Shown: positions 26,929 through 31,413 of the stretch, piece after piece
Position numbering within the stretch: position 1 is the first letter of the stretch
Layout: the number at the start of each line of letters is the position of its first letter
Source: a virus
DNA: 31,413 nt
Reading direction: 5' to 3' (one strand)
Virus record (IMG/VR): IMGVR_UViG_3300036846_001187
Span: 1 to 31,413 of that record
Translations under genes and position numbers: made by a program
The notes under the pieces: generated by a model
The model's database searches: none
What the model was told of the DNA's origin: nothing
The model's input: only the letters and a program-made list of their open reading frames with translations

Positions 26929-29187
26929 TTACCTGCCAACCTGCGGGGCCAGACCGAGAGGCATCCCGCCATAGTCTCCGCCGGCCGGGGCATCACCCGG
27001 CAGATAGGATGAGGCCGGAGTCGCCACCGGACCCGAAATCGTCTCTGTCTCCTCCGGCCACACCGCATCGAAGTCGTCCTCGGTCAAGCCAAAGCGGGCA
27101 GCGTACTTGGCGAAGTAAGCCTTGGCCGTCTCCCTGCTTACTCCCCCGCCCCTATCCTCGACGATCTTGTCAGCCAGTTCCTGGGCATCGCGGGGTTCCG
27201 CCTGCTGGGCTGCCGCCGGCCCCGTCGGCGTCTGCTCGCCGACAACATACTGCCGGCCCCGGTTCTTTGGCTTGGTCGCCATCTCATACTGCTTGATGAG
27301 CTGTGCGTTCCTGGCGACATCACTCCCCGGCTTGACCAGCGCGTTGTAGAGCTTGATCTGGTCGTCGGTGTAACCCTTGGCTTTCAAGGCCGCCTCGTCC
27401 AGTGCCCCGTCGGGCGCGGCTCTCCCCAGCGCCACATCCCTCCTAAAGCTCTTCGGCCAGTTGTCTGCGTCGAGGTCCTCGCGGGCGGCATCAATTTGGT
27501 CGTTCATCTCCTGCTGCGGCGTCGTCAGCCCACCCTGGACCGTGTGGCTAAAGGTCGCCGCCTGCCGCTGCAACTCCAGTTTCTCGGCATCGTTAAGATC
27601 GCGGCCGCCCACCTCGGCCTGCTTATTCCGGTACAGGTTCTTGTAGTAGACCTTGGCGTTGCCGGTCATCCCATAGGAGCCGTCCTTCTTGTCCTGGGCA
27701 TCCTCGACAAAACCATCCATGTCGCGCTGATACTTCAGCCGCAACTCCTCCCGCCGCAGCTGGGTCAGGTCGTTCTTCTCGATCCTCTCGTAGACCTCCT
27801 TCCACTGGTTGCTCTGGGCCAGCCTGAGGTCCTGGTCCATCTGCCATAGCCGGAAGTAATCCGTCAGCTTGTGCTGCTTCTCTGCATCCGTCAGCGTCAT
27901 ATCCCGCACGATGTTCTGGATGCCCTGGTTCTGCATCTCGAAGGCCGTGTGGGCCATGTTGGTCTGCGTCTTCCACAGGTCGACGTTGTTGGCGAACTGG
28001 GCATCATTGCCCTCCTTCAACCCCTGTAACGCACCTGACAAGGCGTTGATCGCACCCAGCCCCGGTCTTCGCGTGGCGAAGCCTCCCATCGCCACCAGGA
28101 ACGTGAGAAGGGGCGTGATCCCGCTGGCGGCCTCCATCGGCGTCCGCGATGTGGGCATCTTGGTGCTCAACTGTTGATACTGCTTGGCTAGCCGGTCGGA
28201 CTCGTCCATCGCCTCGTGCAGCCGCCGGTGCATCTCCTCTGACGCTGGATCGCTGGCCCGGATGATCTTCTCAAGCTCCCCCATCCTCACCCGGCCCGCA
28301 TCAATAGCTTCCTGATTGGTCCGCTGCATGTTGGCGAAGGCCTCGTCGGACCGGGCCTGACCAGCACTCCCCTGCCCCAACGTCGGCCAGATGCCGTGCA
28401 GGACATTGTCGATGCTGGCATATTGGCCGGCCTTAAAGTCCGCCAACAAATCGCGGCCCGTGTGCGCCTTATAGGCTTGGGCGGCCATCATCAGGTTGCC
28501 CTTGACCTGGTTCTCCGGCGTCATCCGTGTGTCGCCGCCCAGAAACTTCGGGGCAATCGTCTGTGTCCAAGTGTCGTACTCGTCCTGGAAGTAACCGTAG
28601 GCCGAGGTCGGCCTGCCGTCCGGCCCGACATCCCCAGGCCAGCCCAGCGCCTTGGGATGATTAGTATTGGCCCCCTCCCACGGCTTCCCATTATACAGTT
28701 CGGTGAAAGCACCAGTGCCCTGGCTTTTGTGCTCACCCTTGGTAATGTAGTTGGCGAGCGAGGCCCAGTCGGCGGCCGTCTCCTTGGGGAAGCCGGACCT
28801 CACCGCCAGATCGGGGGTGACCGCTCCAGGCCAGCCGCCTGTCAGCGGCTGCTGCCCCCCACTGCTCGGGTAGAGTGACGAGGCCGGCGGCTGAACCCCA
28901 GGCGCGTCGGTCGAGAAGGTGGCCGGCGTCTGCCCATGGGGTCGTAGGTTGCTGACATCGTCCTTGTTGGCCGGTGTCTTGCCCTCGGGGTCGGGCCGCT
29001 CAACTTCTTTGCCCTCCGCTTCTGGAGGGGGAACCGGCTTGACCGGGACGATTGGCTTATAGTCCGCAAGCTCCTTCGGCGGCTTGACAGCCAGCAGTCC
29101 CGACAACAGCCCACTCGGCTTGACCTTGGGCGTATCGCCATAGATGCCCTCGATGCCGCCCAGCGGGTCGGCAAAGAACCCGGTCAT
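26929..29187 (-). CDS. Internal virion protein with lysozyme-like (transglycosylase) domain
   Basis: A 752-residue protein. Residues about 138-275 read as a lysozyme-superfamily domain: ADWASLANYITKGEHKSQGT with the catalytic Glu likely E152, NHPKALGWPGDVGPDGRPTS, AYGYFQDEYDTWTQTIAPKF, and MTPENQVKGNLMMAAQAYKA, matching 'I...EG... HP....S.AaG.yQf...TW....' of phage muramidases. This part would open peptidoglycan locally during DNA entry. Long charged helices follow (TDYFRLWQMDQDLRLAQSNQ, YERIEKNDLTQLRREELRLK), as in ejection proteins. The first 130 residues are Pro-rich and flexible. The gene lies between two other large virion genes, four bases from each. Confidence 0.75.
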   Translation of the reverse strand: MTGFFADPLGGIEGIYGDTPKVKPSGLLSGLLAVKPPKELADYKPIVPVKPVPPPEAEGKEVERPDPEGKTPANKDDVSNLRPHGQTPATFSTDAPGVQPPASSLYPSSGGQQPLTGGWPGAVTPDLAVRSGFPKETAADWASLANYITKGEHKSQGTGAFTELYNGKPWEGANTNHPKALGWPGDVGPDGRPTSAYGYFQDEYDTWTQTIAPKFLGGDTRMTPENQVKGNLMMAAQAYKAHTGRDLLADFKAGQYASIDNVLHGIWPTLGQGSAGQARSDEAFANMQRTNQEAIDAGRVRMGELEKIIRASDPASEEMHRRLHEAMDESDRLAKQYQQLSTKMPTSRTPMEAASGITPLLTFLVAMGGFATRRPGLGAINALSGALQGLKEGNDAQFANNVDLWKTQTNMAHTAFEMQNQGIQNIVRDMTLTDAEKQHKLTDYFRLWQMDQDLRLAQSNQWKEVYERIEKNDLTQLRREELRLKYQRDMDGFVEDAQDKKDGSYGMTGNAKVYYKNLYRNKQAEVGGRDLNDAEKLELQRQAATFSHTVQGGLTTPQQEMNDQIDAAREDLDADNWPKSFRRDVALGRAAPDGALDEAALKAKGYTDDQIKLYNALVKPGSDVARNAQLIKQYEMATKPKNRGRQYVVGEQTPTGPAAAQQAEPRDAQELADKIVEDRGGGVSRETAKAYFAKYAARFGLTEDDFDAVWPEETETISGPVATPASSYLPGDAPAGGDYGGMPLGLAPQVGR

Positions 29188-29190
29188 GAC

Positions 29191-31248
29191 CTAGGCCGTC
29201 ACATTGACCGTGGAGGGGCTGATCTGCGACAGCGCCAGGTTCTTGCTTAGGGCCGCCAAGGCCGTGTTCAACTCGTTGTCCGCCTCAAGCTGCAACTTGG
29301 CTACACCCAGGTCGGCCTGGCTGATCGTCTGCGCAGCATTGGTCACGGCGTTGGCTGCATTGGTGACGCCGCCGGCCGCCCCTGTCTCTGTACTCACTGC
29401 CTGGTTAAGGCCCTGGATACCATTCAAGATGGAGGTTACGCCGGCCAAGGCATTGCCACTCGCGACACCAGACCCCTGCGCCTCCTGGATACCCTGGCTC
29501 ACCAGGCTGGAGAGGATGCCGGGTATCTGGGCGATAATATTCCCGCTGGCCGCCGCCACGTCCTCGCCCTCGGTCGAGGACCCCGCCAGTCCCAGGTTGG
29601 CGTAGCGATTGGTCACCGCCCCCCGGGCCGTACTAAGCGCTGACCGGATCGAGTCGGCGATACCAGGTGGCAACTGGCCGGTCGTCTCAGCCGACAACAG
29701 TGGTGTGGCGGCGGCACCCTCTCGCGCCGACAGATCGCTCTGCTGCTGGATAATCGGCGACGCACTCTGGATCGCCGTCGCCAGCCCCGTTTGCGCGGCT
29801 GGTATAAGTTGCTGGGCCGCCGTCTGGAAGCTCTGGTTGGCAGGACCCTGTGCCGCAAAGGCATTGGCCCCGGCTTGCGTTGGCGCGTTGGTCGCCTGCC
29901 CCGGCACCGTCGGCTTGTTGAGGAAGTTCATCCCCAGCCCGCCAACTAGGCCAGCCAGACTCAGCAGCCCCTGGTTCTCGTTGGCCCACGCCTTGAGGTT
30001 GCCGAACAACCCCTTGTCCGCACCTGCCTCGTCGGCTGTCACGCTGCTAGACAGGTCCGTCCCGCTTACAGTCCCCTTGGTTGCCCCCGGGAAGAACTCC
30101 CCACCACTTGTGCCTGCGGCACTCGTGGTCGGCGCTGTGGTAGTTGTCGGCGTGGTCGTAGGTGGTGTGATGGCCGACGTATTGACAGGGCCAGTTGTGG
30201 TTGCTGTGGCGGGTGGGGTCGTCGGCGACGGCGCAGCGGTCGTGCCTGCGGTCGACCCTGACACATCGGTGGTGGTGTCCAGCCCCAGACCGCTGGGGGT
30301 CTGAAGCTCGATGGGAGCGCCACCCGGCGCAGGGGGTGCCGCTGCTGCTCCACCCGTCACCAACGAGCTAGGTGCCGTCGTCGGCCCCCCTCCAGGCAGT
30401 GGAGGCACGCTCCCCACTCCCATCGGCCCGCCTGTCACCGGGTCGAGTTTCCCGCCAACATTGGGAGCCTCGCTCAATGAGGGGAAGTCGGCCCTCGGCC
30501 CAGCCGCCGGCAGACTTGGTGTCGAGACAGATGGCAACCCACCCGCCTCCGCCGTCCCGATGGGGTTGATCGCGCTAAGCAATCCACTTGGTGACGGAAG
30601 GGGGATGCCAAAGAGGCTCGGCCCCGCCCCACCAGCAGCCGCAGCTTCAGGGGCAGCCGCCGCGACATTGACATCCGGCAAGGCGATCCCTGTCGCCGTC
30701 GCATCGGTCGCCGGCAGGTAACCAAACGCCTGGAGGAACTGTGCCGCATCAGCCGGGGTAGCAAAGCTGCCCGAAGCGAACGCCTCGCCTATCAGTTGCG
30801 GCGCGAACTGCTCCCCCACCGCCGCTGTCTCGGCCCCCAGCTGACCGGACCCCAGCACTTCCCCTAGCGCCTGTGTCTGACCCAGCTCCCCGGCCCCGCC
30901 TGGCTCCTGCAACAGGGTGGCGGCCCTAGCCAGGTTAGGCTGGATTTGATTGGCGATCTGCTCCGGGCTGTAGGTAAAGCTGGCATCGGGTCCCAAGCCG
31001 GCCGCGCCGCCTATGCCACCTTCGGCACCACCGAGGGCACCAATGGCGCTCGGTATGGCCCCGCCAAGCGCCAGTGCACCCGCCCCTACGCCGCCGAGGA
31101 TGTCTCCCAGTCCGACAGTCGCTCCGAGGACCTCGGGTGCCACCGCGCTGACGGCCACCTCCGGCAGGACAACCTCCGGCAGGATGGCGGCCGAAAAGAT
31201 GTGGCACCGAAAATGTGCGTCGGGATCAGTCCACGGAGTGCTTTTCAT
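29191..31248 (-). CDS. Low-complexity internal/structural virion protein
   Basis: A 685-residue protein rich in Ala, Gly, Thr and Pro. A Gly/Ala-rich N-terminal part (LGDILGGVGAGALALGGAIP) could be membrane-active. A Thr/Pro linker follows in the middle (encoded at about 30100-30280: TPPTTTPTTTTAPTTSAAGT). The C-terminal third is helical (NENQGLLSLAGLVGGLGMNF; NALAGVTSILNGIQGLNQAV) and resembles phage internal or injected proteins encoded beside lysozyme-type ejection proteins. No enzyme motif. The ATG at 31248 lacks a clear ribosome site and overlaps the upstream gene by 23 bp, so the start is uncertain. Confidence 0.6.
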   Translation of the reverse strand: MKSTPWTDPDAHFRCHIFSAAILPEVVLPEVAVSAVAPEVLGATVGLGDILGGVGAGALALGGAIPSAIGALGGAEGGIGGAAGLGPDASFTYSPEQIANQIQPNLARAATLLQEPGGAGELGQTQALGEVLGSGQLGAETAAVGEQFAPQLIGEAFASGSFATPADAAQFLQAFGYLPATDATATGIALPDVNVAAAAPEAAAAGGAGPSLFGIPLPSPSGLLSAINPIGTAEAGGLPSVSTPSLPAAGPRADFPSLSEAPNVGGKLDPVTGGPMGVGSVPPLPGGGPTTAPSSLVTGGAAAAPPAPGGAPIELQTPSGLGLDTTTDVSGSTAGTTAAPSPTTPPATATTTGPVNTSAITPPTTTPTTTTAPTTSAAGTSGGEFFPGATKGTVSGTDLSSSVTADEAGADKGLFGNLKAWANENQGLLSLAGLVGGLGMNFLNKPTVPGQATNAPTQAGANAFAAQGPANQSFQTAAQQLIPAAQTGLATAIQSASPIIQQQSDLSAREGAAATPLLSAETTGQLPPGIADSIRSALSTARGAVTNRYANLGLAGSSTEGEDVAAASGNIIAQIPGILSSLVSQGIQEAQGSGVASGNALAGVTSILNGIQGLNQAVSTETGAAGGVTNAANAVTNAAQTISQADLGVAKLQLEADNELNTALAALSKNLALSQISPSTVNVTA

Positions 31249-31413
31249 CCGAGGCTTCCCCTATCAAGCGAGTGTAGTTGACCTCGCTAATCCTATAGCC
31301 CAAAAGCGTGAGGAAGGCATCCGCCGCATTGGCTTCCGTCTTCACCCGGATGTTGATGATCTGCGCGCCATACCGCTCTACGGCGTATCGCTCGACAAAA
31401 CGGATCAGCGTCC
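31226..31413 (-). CDS. GNAT-like acetyltransferase, 3' part, runs off right edge
   Basis: The minus strand is open from the right edge to TGA at 31228-31226. The 61 residues include FVERYAVERYGAQIINIRVK, TEANAADAFLTLLGYRISEV and NYTRLIGEASDEKHSVD. The order 'A...G...i.i.V...N..A..f...LGY' is the end of the GNAT acyltransferase fold (strand, N-x-x-A helix, G-Y/F strand). GNAT-like genes occur near virion genes in some podovirus-like phages. The catalytic N-terminal part is outside the window. Confidence 0.5.
   Translation of the reverse strand, partial: TLIRFVERYAVERYGAQIINIRVKTEANAADAFLTLLGYRISEVNYTRLIGEASDEKHSVD

Noticed and set aside
29609-30304. 231-codon plus-strand ORF opposite the low-complexity virion gene
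   Set aside because: It mirrors the Thr/Pro and Ala/Gly repeats of the minus gene as Val/Gly repeats; no start signal.
1-31413. CRISPR array, tRNA, rRNA or insertion sequence
   Set aside because: No regularly spaced repeats, no cloverleaf with CCA/TTCGA-type arm, and no transposase motifs were seen on either strand by eye.

Overview
The window looks like 31.4 kb of a high-GC (roughly 60-65% by eye) tailed-phage genome. It carries phage replication and recombination genes, a run of short phage-type hypothetical genes joined by ATGA-type overlaps, and a block of large virion genes on the opposite strand. The tail-spike N-terminus (signal-like peptide followed by a Gln-Gly-Gly segment) and the base composition suggest an alphaproteobacterial or similar host; that is inference. 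No terminase, portal, capsid, RNA polymerase, integrase, tRNA or CRISPR was seen, so structural and packaging genes probably continue past the right edge.

Layout. (1) 1-202, minus: the 5' part of a GIY-YIG/T5orf172-like gene, divergent from the rest. (2) 363-7570, plus: a MoxR-type AAA+ ATPase, a helical protein, an unknown protein and a metallopeptidase/VWA protein, then small hypothetical genes, one with a clear frameshift. (3) 7571-8327, minus: four small genes (a tandem paralog pair and two membrane proteins). (4) 8340-8624: a large AT-rich nested palindrome between divergent genes, with sigma70-like promoters. (5) 8668-9867, plus: three genes ending at terminators, then about 500 bp of repeat-rich non-coding DNA ending in a near-consensus promoter (10299-10326). 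(6) 10383-19640, plus: the replication and recombination operon: Cas4/RecB-like nuclease, Sak4-like ATPase, ssDNA-binding-like protein, dNMP kinase, UDG-exonuclease-polymerase N-part, zinc protein, HNH remnant, polymerase C-part, SF1 helicase, DUF3987-like ATPase. (7) 19700-31413, minus: lysis-like and virion genes: lipoprotein, beta-helix tail spike, two-TM protein, a 1236-residue polyvalent-type protein with a gluzincin site, a lysozyme-domain internal virion protein, a low-complexity virion protein and the end of a GNAT-like gene.

How it fits together. The plus-strand right block supplies nucleotide phosphorylation, uracil recognition, DNA synthesis (from a polymerase split into two ORFs), unwinding and single-strand annealing or repair. 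The minus block supplies ejection, cell-wall penetration, receptor binding and probably lysis. The left block, with its AAA+/VWA pair, looks like accessory host-interaction machinery of unknown target.

The most unusual signals are outside ordinary genes: a family of hairpins with a constant TCGCTTCGCTC-type core and stems that differ in sequence but stay self-complementary, mostly at gene boundaries; the 285-bp nested palindrome at 8.34-8.62 kb; a 29-bp exact inverted repeat whose copies lie 10.3 kb apart; and a 442-nt insertion with an HNH remnant that splits the DNA polymerase between the NLQNLP motif and motif A. All functions are read from motifs by eye; no database search was possible.
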